From positions 1 to 64,000 of the forward strand of contig NZ_SRLA01000006.1 of NCBI RefSeq assembly GCF_004745825.1: a stretch of 64,000 nt of DNA, read 5' to 3'. This stretch comes from Hymenobacter fodinae (GTDB lineage: Bacteria > Bacteroidota > Bacteroidia > Cytophagales > Hymenobacteraceae). A program made the translations under genes and the position numbers. This document shows, one piece after another, positions 17,849 to 26,112 of this stretch. A model generated the notes under the pieces. That model did not search any database. It worked only from the letters and a program-made list of their open reading frames with translations, and had not been told where the DNA came from. Within the stretch, counting starts at the first letter, position 1; the number at the start of each line of letters is the position of its first letter.

Positions 17849-18864
17849 TATTGCGCGATTAAGTCAGCGGGTGAAGAGGTAACGAGTTCGGCGGCAACTA
17901 TTTCTGTTGCGCCGGGCAGCTGCGTTTCGAGGTAGTCCACGAAGCGGGCGTAGGGGTCAAAACCCACCACGTTCACGGCATCGGCCACGAAGTTGGAGAG
18001 GGCGTTGATATCGTAGAACAGCACATCGCCAGTGCGGTCGTCGATGAGGTACTCAATTCCACCCACGTCTATCTTAGCGGCGGCAACAATGCGCTCCACT
18101 GCTTCTACTACCTCAGCCGGAGGGGTGAAGGCTTCTACCTGAATGCCTTTTTTAGGGGCTTCGGTGAGGCAGAACTCCGCCGACTGCTCCTCCGGAATCT
18201 GGCAGATTTCAGCGGGGCAGAGGTTGAAGCTTTCGCCGGTGGTATACACCTTCATGGCATACAAGAACTTGCCGTTCAGCGTTTCTACGCGGTTAATGTT
18301 GCCGCCGCGGGGCGTCACGTATTCCTGCACCAGGGCCGTCTGGTCAATGCCGAGGTCGATCTGGCCGGCGGCTACTGCGGCCTCCACACCTTCAATAGTA
18401 TCGAAGCGAATGATACCGGCGCCGCTACCCCCAATATTCACTTTCACCACAATGGGGAACTGCAGCTGCCGGGCCGCGTCGGGCACGCGCGAAGCGTGGT
18501 TTATCACGAACGACTTTGGAAATTTTAGGCCCAGCGAGGCAAACAACGAAAGCTGGCGGGCTTTATTGGTCTCAATGCTGGTAGCTACCGAGCCGTTGAT
18601 GATGCGTGTACCAATCCGCTCAAGGTGCGTAGCGTAACCGGCCGTGTGGAAGATGCCTTGGCCGTGGCCGCGCAGGTAAGCCGAAGAACTCATGCGGTTT
18701 ACAACCAGAGAGTAGCGGCTTTCCTTTTCAGAAGGATCAAAGAGGTGATGAGCGGCGTCGATTTTCTCATAGGCCAGTCCGCGGCGTTCTAGCTCAGCGA
18801 AGAGGGGCTTAAACCACTCAGGATGTTCGAAATAAATGCCAATCGGCTTTGCAGCGTGAGCCAT
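17848..18864 (-). CDS. RimK-like ATP-grasp ligase
   Basis: This 338-residue ATP-grasp protein should join a carboxylate to an amine or thiol through an acyl phosphate. The N-terminal domain begins IGIYFEHPEWFKPLFAELE. The ATP-binding lysine and glycine loop are in FPIVVKVNIGGSGAGI, and the metal-binding end of the fold is in LFYDINALSNF. It is not a recognised primary-metabolism ligase; alternatives include a peptide-modifying or amino-acid ligase. It is coupled to the flavin monooxygenase downstream. A 321-base untranslated stretch separates it from the poly-Cys peptide frame, and the SAM-I riboswitch lies further upstream on the same strand. Confidence 0.8.
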   Translation of the reverse strand: MAHAAKPIGIYFEHPEWFKPLFAELERRGLAYEKIDAAHHLFDPSEKESRYSLVVNRMSSSAYLRGHGQGIFHTAGYATHLERIGTRIINGSVATSIETNKARQLSLFASLGLKFPKSFVINHASRVPDAARQLQFPIVVKVNIGGSGAGIIRFDTIEGVEAAVAAGQIDLGIDQTALVQEYVTPRGGNINRVETLNGKFLYAMKVYTTGESFNLCPAEICQIPEEQSAEFCLTEAPKKGIQVEAFTPPAEVVEAVERIVAAAKIDVGGIEYLIDDRTGDVLFYDINALSNFVADAVNVVGFDPYARFVDYLETQLPGATEIVAAELVTSSPADLIAQ

Positions 18865-19185
18865 GGGAGAAGAAATAATGGAAGATGAGAGGGGAAGAAG
18901 ACGTTACCGTAACTCCTGCGGGAGTGAGCGATACATCCGTAAATCGTGAAAAGCAGCAGGGGGTGCGAGATGCTGACCCAAACAACAGGACGCCAAGATT
19001 CGTCCTGCGAAAACCCCGAAAAGTACTGGCCTACAGAGCAGGCTCAGCCATACGGGCAAGCAGCAGCGCAGCGGCACAATGGTGCTAAAACACAAGGGCT
19101 ACTGCTACCAAGCAACAGGAGGAGCAAAGCGCGGTAGTGGGCCGCGAGCTATTCTAAGCAGTGGCCTAGAAGGGGCGGGTTATTA

Positions 19186-19305
19186 TCAACAACAACAGCA
19201 GCCTGCCATAACCGATTCAGCCAACATCGTACGCGTGGTACGAAGGGCCAGTTGCGGAGCAGCGGAAGCAGCAGAGAAAGCGAAGAAGTTGTTGGTAGTA
19301 GCCAC
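19186..19305 (-). CDS. Candidate 39-residue peptide ending in Cys-Cys-Cys-Cys
   Basis: A short frame opens with GTG seven bases after the 3' strand of the riboswitch P1 helix and ends TGC TGT TGT TGT TGA. The product begins (V/M)ATTNNFFAFSAAS and ends LAESVMAGCCCC. An in-frame ATG at 19227 would give only MLAESVMAGCCCC. The A-rich strand of riboswitch helix P1 lies where a Bacteroidota ribosome-binding region would be, so SAM binding could directly mask this start (inference). It could be a cysteine-sensing leader peptide, like the poly-Cys uORFs described in mycobacteria, or a precursor peptide for the ATP-grasp and flavin enzymes downstream. It is too short for statistics, so confidence is limited. 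Confidence 0.45.
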   Translation of the reverse strand: MATTNNFFAFSAASAAPQLALRTTRTMLAESVMAGCCCC

Positions 19306-19311
19306 GGCAAC

Positions 19312-19407
19312 TTGTTTTTATATGGTCAGGACTTGGCACCGTTCCAGTAACTGGGGGTTGCCGGCGTTTCATAGAGCCTGTCTCTCCACGCCTCTGTATA
19401 AAAACAA
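19312..19407 (-). ncRNA. SAM-I (S-box) riboswitch
   Basis: The minus strand carries the conserved SAM-I core in order: GAGAGACAGGCTCTATGAA, then CGCCGGCAACC, then GGTGCCAAGTCC. An 11-bp perfect P1 helix encloses it (TTGTTTTTATA at 19407-19397 with TATAAAAACAA at 19322-19312). It binds S-adenosylmethionine and normally turns genes off. It heads the unit of poly-Cys peptide, ATP-grasp and flavin monooxygenase, tying that unit to methionine/SAM/sulfur status. Confidence 0.92.
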
Positions 19408-19434
19408 TCCTTTGGTCGAAAAGAATTGGTAGGG

Positions 19435-19466
19435 CGAAGGTAAGGTGCCGGCAAGGAAACTTCCAA
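19435..19466 (-). promoter_or_regulatory. Probable promoter of the SAM-riboswitch transcript
   Basis: On the minus strand, TTG (19466-19464) is followed after 21 bases by TACCTTCG (19442-19435). This is a one-mismatch fit to the Bacteroidota promoter pattern TTG-N17-23-TAnnTTTG. A start near 19428 would place the aptamer about 20 bases into the RNA. Confidence 0.5.
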
Positions 19467-19605
19467 ATACCTGATTTCTGCTAAGGCTGTACCTTGCAGC
19501 CAGATTTTACATTGTGCAGGATACGGCAGGTTGCGCAACCCCGCATGGTTGCCCTAGAGCGCCGCGCCGTTTCCTTGCATCAGGTTCAGCTAGCAGTTGT
19601 CGTTA

Positions 19606-20814
19606 ATGAGTACAGGAGAAAGGGTCGGTAAGCAATCTGATGCAGGGCATCCCTCGGCGGCGCTAACTTCCACTGGTGACGCCAGTACGTTGCGGCCGGC
19701 GCTGGCCATTCTGTGCCTTTCCGCTAGTCTGGGTGGCCTAGAAATCAACACAATCAAGTTTTCTGGCTGGATGCGCGAGCGAGGGTGGCCTATTACTCTG
19801 CTGGTGCCCCCGCATTCTCCGCTGGCCGACTGGGCTGCGCGCGAGCAACTGGCCTACATTACCCTGAGTGCCCGGCGTAAGTCGCTGGCTGTAGTAACTG
19901 CCTGGCGACTCGCCCAATACCTGCGGGCGCACAATATCCGAGTGCTCCTCGTCACGCAGAACAAAGACCTAGGGTTTGTGTCACTCGTGAAGCTGCTGAT
20001 GGGCAAGGAGCTGCGTATCGTCTATCAGCAGCACATGCAAATCGGAATTCCCAAGCGTGACTGGTTTCATACCCAGCGTTTTGCCATGCTCGACGCGTGG
20101 CTGTCGCCCTTGCCTGGCCTAGCGCAGCAAGTCACGCACATGACCCGCTTTGATCCGGCTAAAGTGCACGTGGTTCCGCTAGGAATTGATTTGCAGCGGT
20201 TTGTAGCGCCGGACCTTACTAAGCAGGAGGCTCGAGAGCAATTGCAATTGCCCTCAGAAACGCCGCTGCTGGGTGTACTGGGGCGCTTCGACGATGGCAA
20301 GGGCCAGGACTTCGTAATTGAAGTGTTGCACCAACTACGTACCCACCATCAGCAGCCCGTAGAACTGGTGCTGATGGGCGAACTTACTCGCAACGAGGGC
20401 GACACGTACTGGCAGCAACTACAAGCCCAGGTGCAGCAGCTTGGCCTCACGCAGTACGTGCATTTTCGCCCTTTCCGCCCCGACACGGAGGTGTTTTACC
20501 GCGCCATTGATGTGTTTGTGCTGGCCTCCGTGAGCGAAACCTATGGCATGGTTACCATTGAGGCCATGGCTTCGGGCTTGCCGGTAGTAGCCAGCGCTAC
20601 CGGCGGTACCTTGGAAATTGTGCAGGATGGGCAAACTGGCCTACTATACCCTTTGCGCGATGTGCAAACGTGCGTGCAGCAAGTATTGCTTTGTTTGCAG
20701 CAACCCGCCCTGCGGCAGGCGCTAGGCCAGTCGGCGAGCCAGCGCGCCCAAGCCGAATATTCGCACGTGCGGCAATGTGAGCTAACGGAACAGATCTTAC
20801 TAGAGCTGGCCTAA
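19606..20814 (+). CDS. Family 4 glycosyltransferase
   Basis: This 402-residue GT-B retaining glycosyltransferase has an N-terminal Rossmann domain with the GGLEINTIKFSGWM loop and a C-terminal GT1-type donor domain. The donor domain has LGVLGRFDDGKGQDF and the E-x7-E motif in SETYGMVTIEAMASGLPVV. It probably transfers a nucleotide-activated sugar to a lipid or polysaccharide acceptor at the membrane face. ATG at 19606 is preferred over the in-frame TTG at 19597. It stands alone, diverging from the riboswitch unit, so its acceptor cannot be guessed. The frame ends GGCCTAA, one base off the iterated GGCCTAG. Confidence 0.88.
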   Translation: MSTGERVGKQSDAGHPSAALTSTGDASTLRPALAILCLSASLGGLEINTIKFSGWMRERGWPITLLVPPHSPLADWAAREQLAYITLSARRKSLAVVTAWRLAQYLRAHNIRVLLVTQNKDLGFVSLVKLLMGKELRIVYQQHMQIGIPKRDWFHTQRFAMLDAWLSPLPGLAQQVTHMTRFDPAKVHVVPLGIDLQRFVAPDLTKQEAREQLQLPSETPLLGVLGRFDDGKGQDFVIEVLHQLRTHHQQPVELVLMGELTRNEGDTYWQQLQAQVQQLGLTQYVHFRPFRPDTEVFYRAIDVFVLASVSETYGMVTIEAMASGLPVVASATGGTLEIVQDGQTGLLYPLRDVQTCVQQVLLCLQQPALRQALGQSASQRAQAEYSHVRQCELTEQILLELA

Positions 20815-20820
20815 TTCCGG

Positions 20821-20828
20821 TATCTTTG
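20821..20828 (+). promoter_or_regulatory. -7 element TATCTTTG before the DUF3109 gene
   Basis: TATCTTTG matches TAnnTTTG and lies about 106 bases before the DUF3109 start. No TTG is seen at the usual -33 distance. Confidence 0.4.
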
Positions 20829-20934
20829 TCGCCTTGTTTCTCACAATGAACCGGGCCGGTAGCGCCGGTGTTGGCTGAGTCATTTCCTGACCTATCGAGA
20901 AACAGGAAGCACCATCCGGCGAGCAACCCACGAC

Positions 20935-21507
20935 ATGATTATCATACAAAATACCGTCATCTCAGATGACGTGCGCGACAACTTCTTCGTCTGCAATCTG
21001 GAGGCCTGTAAAGGAGCCTGCTGCGTGGAAGGCGACCTAGGCGCCCCCCTAGAAGAAAGTGAATTGCGCATTCTGGAGCAGGAATATGCGGCCATCAAGC
21101 CTTTCCTCACCGAAGCCGGCCAACAGGCCATCGAGCAGCAGGGCTTGTACATTAAAGATTGGGAAGGCGACTACAGCACCACTACCATCAATGACCGGGA
21201 GTGCGCCTATGCGCTTTACGACGAGCGTGGCATTCTAAAATGTGGTATCGAGCAGGCCTACTTGGCCGGCGCTACCAGCTTCAAAAAGCCCATAAGCTGC
21301 CACCTGTACCCCATCCGCATCACCAAGTACGAAGATTTCGACGCGCTGAATTACGACCGTTGGAATATCTGCAACCCTGCTTGCTCCTTCGGCGCCAACC
21401 TGAGCGTACGGATCTATCAATTTCTCAAAGAGCCATTGGTTCGCAAATATGGCGAAGAGTGGTACGGCGAATTAGTGCACGAAATCGAGCACGGTTCGGC
21501 GGAATAA
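20935..21507 (+). CDS. DUF3109 family Cys-rich protein
   Basis: This is a 190-residue protein common in Bacteroidota. It has a cluster of cysteines near the N-terminus (C20, C25, C29 and C30 in VCNLEACKGACC), and further Cys in DRECAYAL, LKCGIE, ISCHLYP and ICNPAC. The pattern resembles YkgJ-type putative zinc- or Fe-S-binding proteins. No enzymatic role is established. It is followed by a strong hairpin terminator. Confidence 0.82.
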   Translation: MIIIQNTVISDDVRDNFFVCNLEACKGACCVEGDLGAPLEESELRILEQEYAAIKPFLTEAGQQAIEQQGLYIKDWEGDYSTTTINDRECAYALYDERGILKCGIEQAYLAGATSFKKPISCHLYPIRITKYEDFDALNYDRWNICNPACSFGANLSVRIYQFLKEPLVRKYGEEWYGELVHEIEHGSAE

Positions 21508-21531
21508 GTGGTTAAGTTTCGTAATACCAGT

Positions 21532-21570
21532 AATCAGAAAGGGCTACCTAGCAGGTAGCCCTTTCTGATT
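21532..21570. terminator. Bidirectional terminator
   Basis: AATCAGAAAGGGCTACCT pairs perfectly with AGGTAGCCCTTTCTGATT (18-bp arms) around AGC, between the convergent DUF3109 and amylase genes. Confidence 0.8.
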
Positions 21571-21587
21571 TGACTTGGTGCGGTACC

Positions 21588-23090
21588 TTAGTTAGGTACC
21601 CACACAGAGTAGCTGCGGGCTTGTACCGGGAAGTTGCCGTAGCCGTTAGCGTCGGTGGTGATGGTGCCGCCGTAATTACCGGTTTTATCGGTTAGCGTGG
21701 CACTCTTGAAGGGGGAGGTAATGCCCTTGGTGCGGGCGCTGCTGCCATCATTCAGGATCATCATCAGGCCTTTGTGGGTGCTATCACCAGCGCGGGAGTA
21801 GGCATAGTAGTCGGCATCGTTTACGCCGGTATACTCATAAGCCGAGCCGTAGGCATTTGCTTTCCGAATCTGCATAAGCTTGCTTATTTGGCTGCCGAGG
21901 TTGTAGTTGTAGTAATCCTTATAGAACACGCAGGGGTAGCCCTTTTCCCGGGTGAGAATGTAGGCGTAGGCCAGCATCTTGAGGTTAACCACGGGCGAGT
22001 ACAAACCTCCCCCTTGCTGGTCGGTGTCGTGGTTATCTACGAAGGAAACAGAAAGGGGGCCGTTGGCTTCCGTGAAGCCCGCAAACTGCAGTCCGCGCAT
22101 GTCCCAGGCGCCATTGCCGCTGCTCATGCTCTGGAACGTGTAGTGCAGCGGCACGTCAAACAGGCTGGTGCGGCCGCCGGTAGCCGCCGCGTAGTTGTTC
22201 ATATCCGTCAGATTTCGGAACCACGCCTCACTCACGGCAAAACGGCCACTAGTGCCCTTTACGGCATCCAGCCACTCATTCACGAAGGAAGTTTGAATAT
22301 GTTTGGTAGCATCGAGGCGGTAGCCATCCAGGCTGAGCTTGGTGGTTATCCAGTTACCCCAGTTCTTGGTTTCGGTACGCTGATTGACGTCGGCATACCG
22401 GATTTCAGAGCCTAACAGGTTGTCGTAAGCGTCGCCGTTGGCATAGGGCTGGAAATCCCAGGCATTCCACTGGTACCAGCCGTTATTAGGTGCTTGCTGG
22501 GTGCCGTTGAAGTTGTAGTAATGCCATTTGAAGGAACTGTACGTGTTGCCCCGCCCCGGATAGGTAAAGCTGGTGTACACGTTGTAATTCTGGCCATTGT
22601 ACGTGAATTGCTCCTGAGCGTCGGCTGAAGTTAGGTGGTTCATGACCATGTCCTCGTATACTTGAATGCCTTTGCCATGGAGCGCCGTAATGGCCGCCTG
22701 CAGTTGCGCCAAGGTGCCATACCGGGTCGGAACCGTACCTTTTTGGTTGAACTCGCCCAGGTCGTATCGGTCATACACTCCGTAGCCCACGTCATACACA
22801 CTGCCGCCCTTATAGGCTGGGGGAAGCCATACAGCGGTGAAGCCAGCCGTGCTGAACTCAGTAGCCTTACTACCAAGCACCTGCCACCAAGTGCCCTGGG
22901 TGTTACTGATGGGTACATCCCAGTAAAAACCCTGCAGCATCACGCCATTGACGGCTACAGCATGTTGTGGGTTGGTGGTGGCTGCCGGGGCAGGAGAGGA
23001 GGGAGCCAGATTCTCCTTGGAGCACGAAGCCGTAAGCAAAGCTCCGCCTAGCAGCAGGCCTAGAACAGGCCTCTGAAATGAGGTTGACAT
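21588..23090 (-). CDS. GH13 alpha-amylase lipoprotein
   Basis: This 500-residue starch- or glycogen-degrading enzyme is exported as a lipoprotein (lipobox LLTASC, Cys23). The catalytic residues are all present: nucleophile D260 in LDGYRLDATKH, acid/base E288 in FAVSEAWF and third acid D355 in FVDNHDTD. The VMNH word is in region I and VWLPPAYKG near the N-terminus. This layout resembles GH13 subfamily 5 liquefying amylases. The C-terminal beta domain ends QARSYSVWVP. No SusC/SusD pair is adjacent, so it is not in a classical PUL here. The 220 bases upstream are AT-rich and hold a weak TATTATTG (one mismatch from TAnnTTTG). Confidence 0.92.
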   Translation of the reverse strand: MSTSFQRPVLGLLLGGALLTASCSKENLAPSSPAPAATTNPQHAVAVNGVMLQGFYWDVPISNTQGTWWQVLGSKATEFSTAGFTAVWLPPAYKGGSVYDVGYGVYDRYDLGEFNQKGTVPTRYGTLAQLQAAITALHGKGIQVYEDMVMNHLTSADAQEQFTYNGQNYNVYTSFTYPGRGNTYSSFKWHYYNFNGTQQAPNNGWYQWNAWDFQPYANGDAYDNLLGSEIRYADVNQRTETKNWGNWITTKLSLDGYRLDATKHIQTSFVNEWLDAVKGTSGRFAVSEAWFRNLTDMNNYAAATGGRTSLFDVPLHYTFQSMSSGNGAWDMRGLQFAGFTEANGPLSVSFVDNHDTDQQGGGLYSPVVNLKMLAYAYILTREKGYPCVFYKDYYNYNLGSQISKLMQIRKANAYGSAYEYTGVNDADYYAYSRAGDSTHKGLMMILNDGSSARTKGITSPFKSATLTDKTGNYGGTITTDANGYGNFPVQARSYSVWVPN

Positions 23091-23313
23091 GATGTAGGAA
23101 TTTTGGTTGTGGGGATATTAGGAACAATACAATAGTAACTGCTTTCTCACGGTATTATTCAATAATATTTTGTTAATCCTATGCTGTATTGATGCGTAAA
23201 CAATGCTACAAATGCATGTTTTACAGTCAGTGTAAAAAAGCAGTAACCAGGAAAGTGAGTACTCACCTTTAAGTATTAGACTACCCTGAAATACCTCCGC
23301 AAGCATGGTCAAC

Positions 23314-23344
23314 AAAAAAGCCCAACCGATGAAGGTTGGGCTTT
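23314..23344. terminator. Terminator downstream of accC
   Basis: AAAAAAGCCCAACC pairs with GGTTGGGCTTT. On the minus strand this gives a hairpin followed by TTTTTT at the 3' end of the accBC transcript. Confidence 0.8.
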
Positions 23345-23368
23345 ATGCGGGAAGCTTGAAATAGTGGC

Positions 23369-24715
23369 CTAGAGTTCTGAGAAGTCGAACGACGTTTCCA
23401 GGAATTTAGTGGTGAAGTTGCCACTTTTGAAGTCGGCGTTGTCCATCAGCTTCAGGTGAAACGGAATGGTAGTTTTAACCCCTTCCACCACGAATTCCGA
23501 TAGAGCCCGCTTCATTTTCACAATGCACTCCTCGCGGGTTTGCGCAACCGTGATGAGCTTGGCAATCATAGAGTCGTAGTTCGAAGGAATCTGATAGCCG
23601 GCATATACGTGCGTATCTACGCGTACGCCGTGGCCGCCCGGAATGTGCAGCACCGTAATCTTGCCCGGCGACGGACGGAAATCCTTCGTGGGGTCTTCGG
23701 CGTTGATGCGGCACTCCATGGCGTGCATTTTGGGGTAGTAGTTGCTGCCCGAAATCGGGATGCCGGCGGCCACCTTAATCTGCTCCTTGATGAGGTCATA
23801 GTTGATGATTTCCTCCGTCACGGGGTGCTCCACCTGAATGCGGGTGTTCATCTCCATGAAGTAGAAATCACGGTTCTTATCAACTAGGAACTCAATTGTG
23901 CCCACTCCCTCGTAGCCGATGGCTGAGGCACCAGCAATGGCGGCTTTACCCATTTTCTCGCGTAGCTCGTCCGTCATGAACGGGGAAGGAGCTTCCTCCA
24001 CCAGCTTCTGGTGGCGGCGCTGAATAGAGCAGTCACGCTCGGAGAGGTGGCACACGCGGCCGAACTGGTCGCCGCACACCTGAATCTCAATGTGGCGGGG
24101 TTCCTCCACAAACTTCTCCAGGTACACGCCGTCGTTGCCGAAGGCTGCTTTGGCTTCGGTGCGGGCATCGTTCCACGCTTTCTCAAACTCCTCTTCAGAG
24201 TTGATGATGCGCATACCGCGGCCCCCGCCTCCGGCCGTAGCCTTCAGAATAACGGGATACTTGATTTTAGCGGCAACTTTCTTGCCTTGTTCAACTGACT
24301 CAAGCAGGCCTACGGAGCCAGGAATGCAGGGCACGCCGGCGGCAATCATAGTGGCTTTGGCCGAGGCCTTGTCGCCCATCTGATTGATCATCTCCGGTGA
24401 GGCCCCAATGAACTTAATGCCGTTTTCCTGGCACACGCGCGAGAACTCTGCGTTTTCGCTCAGGAAGCCATAGCCAGGGTGAATGGCATCGGCGTTGGTG
24501 ATTTCAGCGGCGGCAATCAGCGTAGGAATGCTCAGGTAGCTTTGGGCCGAAGAAGGCGGACCAATGCATACCGCTTCGTCGGCAAACCGAACGTGCAGGC
24601 TTTCCTTGTCGGCAGTAGAATAAACGGCCACCGTTTTGATGCCCATCTCCTTACAGGTACGAATAATGCGCAACGCAATTTCGCCCCGGTTGGCAATCAA
24701 TATCTTCTTAAACAT
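23369..24715 (-). CDS. accC: Biotin carboxylase subunit of acetyl-CoA carboxylase
   Basis: This enzyme carboxylates the biotin on AccB using bicarbonate and ATP, feeding malonyl-CoA synthesis. Its 448 residues match the family. Visible words are the N-terminal KILIANRGEIALRIIRT, the ATP-grasp glycine loop ATAGGGGRGMRI, the bicarbonate region GTIEFLVD and catalytic arginine word EMNTRIQVEHPVTE. It follows accB on the same strand with a 121-base spacer containing an unusual inverted repeat. The TAG stop sits in GGCCTAG. Confidence 0.96.
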   Translation of the reverse strand: MFKKILIANRGEIALRIIRTCKEMGIKTVAVYSTADKESLHVRFADEAVCIGPPSSAQSYLSIPTLIAAAEITNADAIHPGYGFLSENAEFSRVCQENGIKFIGASPEMINQMGDKASAKATMIAAGVPCIPGSVGLLESVEQGKKVAAKIKYPVILKATAGGGGRGMRIINSEEEFEKAWNDARTEAKAAFGNDGVYLEKFVEEPRHIEIQVCGDQFGRVCHLSERDCSIQRRHQKLVEEAPSPFMTDELREKMGKAAIAGASAIGYEGVGTIEFLVDKNRDFYFMEMNTRIQVEHPVTEEIINYDLIKEQIKVAAGIPISGSNYYPKMHAMECRINAEDPTKDFRPSPGKITVLHIPGGHGVRVDTHVYAGYQIPSNYDSMIAKLITVAQTREECIVKMKRALSEFVVEGVKTTIPFHLKLMDNADFKSGNFTTKFLETSFDFSEL

Positions 24716-24720
24716 GGGAG

Positions 24721-24829
24721 TCTTGGGTCTTAGGGTCGTGGGGTCTTAATGAGAAAAAGAAGGGGTCTTGGGGGCAGAGCTGGCTTCGCGAAAAAACCAA
24801 GACTCTAACCTCCCAAGACCCTAAGACCC
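24721..24829. repeat. Inverted and direct GGGTCTT-type repeats between accB and accC
   Basis: GGGTCTTAGGGTC (24725-24737) pairs with GACCCTAAGACCC (24817-24829), and TCTTGGG (24721) with CCCAAGA (24812). Copies of GGGTCTT recur at about 24725, 24741 and 24763, so alternative pairings are possible. No T-run is present. It may be a processing or attenuation structure that sets the accB:accC ratio (inference). Confidence 0.6.
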
Positions 24830-24836
24830 CAACCAA

Positions 24837-25331
24837 TTACATTGGCTCGATGAGGAACAATGGCTGGTCGTACTCAACCGGCGAAGCATTTTCCACCATG
24901 GCTTTCACGATGCGACCCGACTGCTCGGCCTCGATCTCGTTGAAGAGCTTCATGGCTTCAATGATGCAAATCACTTGGCCTTTCTCTACTAGGTCACCTA
25001 CCTGCACGAAAGCGGGAGTGTCGGGGCTGCTGCTGCGGTAGAACGTGCCAATCATAGGCGATTTCAGCGCTACGTGGTTGCCGCCACTGGAGGCCTCTGT
25101 AGCTGGCGCAGGAGTTGCGGCTGGCGTTGCTGCGGGGGTTGCCGGGGCCGGAGCTGCCGCAGGGGCGGGAGCCGGCGCAGCCGCGGCTGCGGGTGCCGAC
25201 ATGCTCACCACGGGCTTATAGCTGGGCTCGCGCTGCACCGAGATTTTAAATTCCTCTGTCTCGATGTTGACTTTGTTCAGACCAGACTTGGCAATGAAGT
25301 CGATCAGTTCCTGTAGTTCTTTGGCTTTCAT
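24837..25331 (-). CDS. accB: Biotin carboxyl carrier protein of acetyl-CoA carboxylase
   Basis: The 164-residue carrier swings biotin between AccC and the carboxyltransferase. The N-terminal segment MKAKELQELIDFIAKSGLNKV aligns with family starts. A low-complexity Ala/Pro hinge (about 45-85) follows, then the biotinyl domain with the attachment lysine K128 in IEAMKLFNEIE. An in-frame ATG at 25379 would add 16 residues and overlap efp; the downstream start leaves a 28-base gap and is preferred. Confidence 0.92.
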   Translation of the reverse strand: MKAKELQELIDFIAKSGLNKVNIETEEFKISVQREPSYKPVVSMSAPAAAAAPAPAPAAAPAPATPAATPAATPAPATEASSGGNHVALKSPMIGTFYRSSSPDTPAFVQVGDLVEKGQVICIIEAMKLFNEIEAEQSGRIVKAMVENASPVEYDQPLFLIEPM

Positions 25332-25359
25332 GGCGGCGGGAGAGGGCTTGCTGGACTGC

Positions 25360-25923
25360 TTATTTGACTCTTTCGACATAGGAGTAGTCGCTCGTCTTGA
25401 TGCGAATTTTGGTGTCGGTATCAATAAACAGCGGCACCTGAATGCGGGCCCCCGTTTCCACGATGGCAGGCTTCAGCGTGTTAGTCGCCGTGTCGCCTTT
25501 CAAGCCAGGCTCAGTATACGTAACTACAAGCTCAACCGTAGTGGGTAATTCAGCGGTCAGGGGCTGCTCCGTTTCGGCGTGGAAAAGAATGGTAGCTACC
25601 TGGCCTTCTTTCATCAGGTCAGCAAACGGAACCATAGCCTCAGGCAGCACCACCTGCTCAAAGGTCTCATTGTCCATGAACGTGTAGCCGTACTCGTCTT
25701 TGTACAGGTACTGGTGGGGGCGCTGCTCCACGCGAGCTGTTTCCACTTTCACGCCGGCGTTAAACGTGTTGTCAATCACGCGGCCGGTTTTGATGTTGCG
25801 GAGCTTGGTGCGTACGAAGGCCGGGCCTTTGCCGGGCTTCACGTGCTGAAATTCGGTGATGACGTGCAACTCGCCGTTGTAATTCAAAACGAGCCCGTTG
25901 CGAAAATCTGCGGTCGTGGCCAT
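25360..25923 (-). CDS. efp: Elongation factor P
   Basis: EF-P relieves ribosome stalling at polyproline stretches. The 187-residue, three-domain protein has K32 in the loop HVKPGKGPAF, the position that is modified in many bacteria. There is no epmA/epmB in the window. The gene lies between fabH and accB, as in many Bacteroidota. A possible -7 element TATACTTG (one mismatch) is on the minus strand near 26076-26083. Confidence 0.96.
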   Translation of the reverse strand: MATTADFRNGLVLNYNGELHVITEFQHVKPGKGPAFVRTKLRNIKTGRVIDNTFNAGVKVETARVEQRPHQYLYKDEYGYTFMDNETFEQVVLPEAMVPFADLMKEGQVATILFHAETEQPLTAELPTTVELVVTYTEPGLKGDTATNTLKPAIVETGARIQVPLFIDTDTKIRIKTSDYSYVERVK

Positions 25924-26033
25924 GGTGGGAAAGAAAATGTTAAGGGGAAAATCAGACTTAAAGCTGCGGAAACAGTTGAGCTAGGCCTAGATTTTCAACG
26001 TTCAGAAAATGAGTAAACAGGGGTGGAAACGCA

Positions 26034-26068
26034 ACGTGCCGCCCCGGAAAGATGGCGGGGCGGCACGT
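26034..26068. terminator. Strong GC hairpin between fabH and efp
   Basis: ACGTGCCGCCCCG pairs with CGGGGCGGCACGT. On the minus strand it is followed only by TTGCGTTT, so it may be a weak terminator or a stabilising 3' end for the fabH transcript. Confidence 0.55.
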
Positions 26069-26112
26069 CGGGAGTGCAAGTATAGAGGTTTTCTGGTTTC
26101 GCGCCGCCGGAA

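Noticed and set aside
18904..19095. 63-residue Cys-containing minus-strand frame beginning at a GTG in the ATP-grasp leader
   Set aside because: It has no conserved-looking feature, a weak start, and lies in a structured leader; the 39-residue frame behind the riboswitch is a better candidate.
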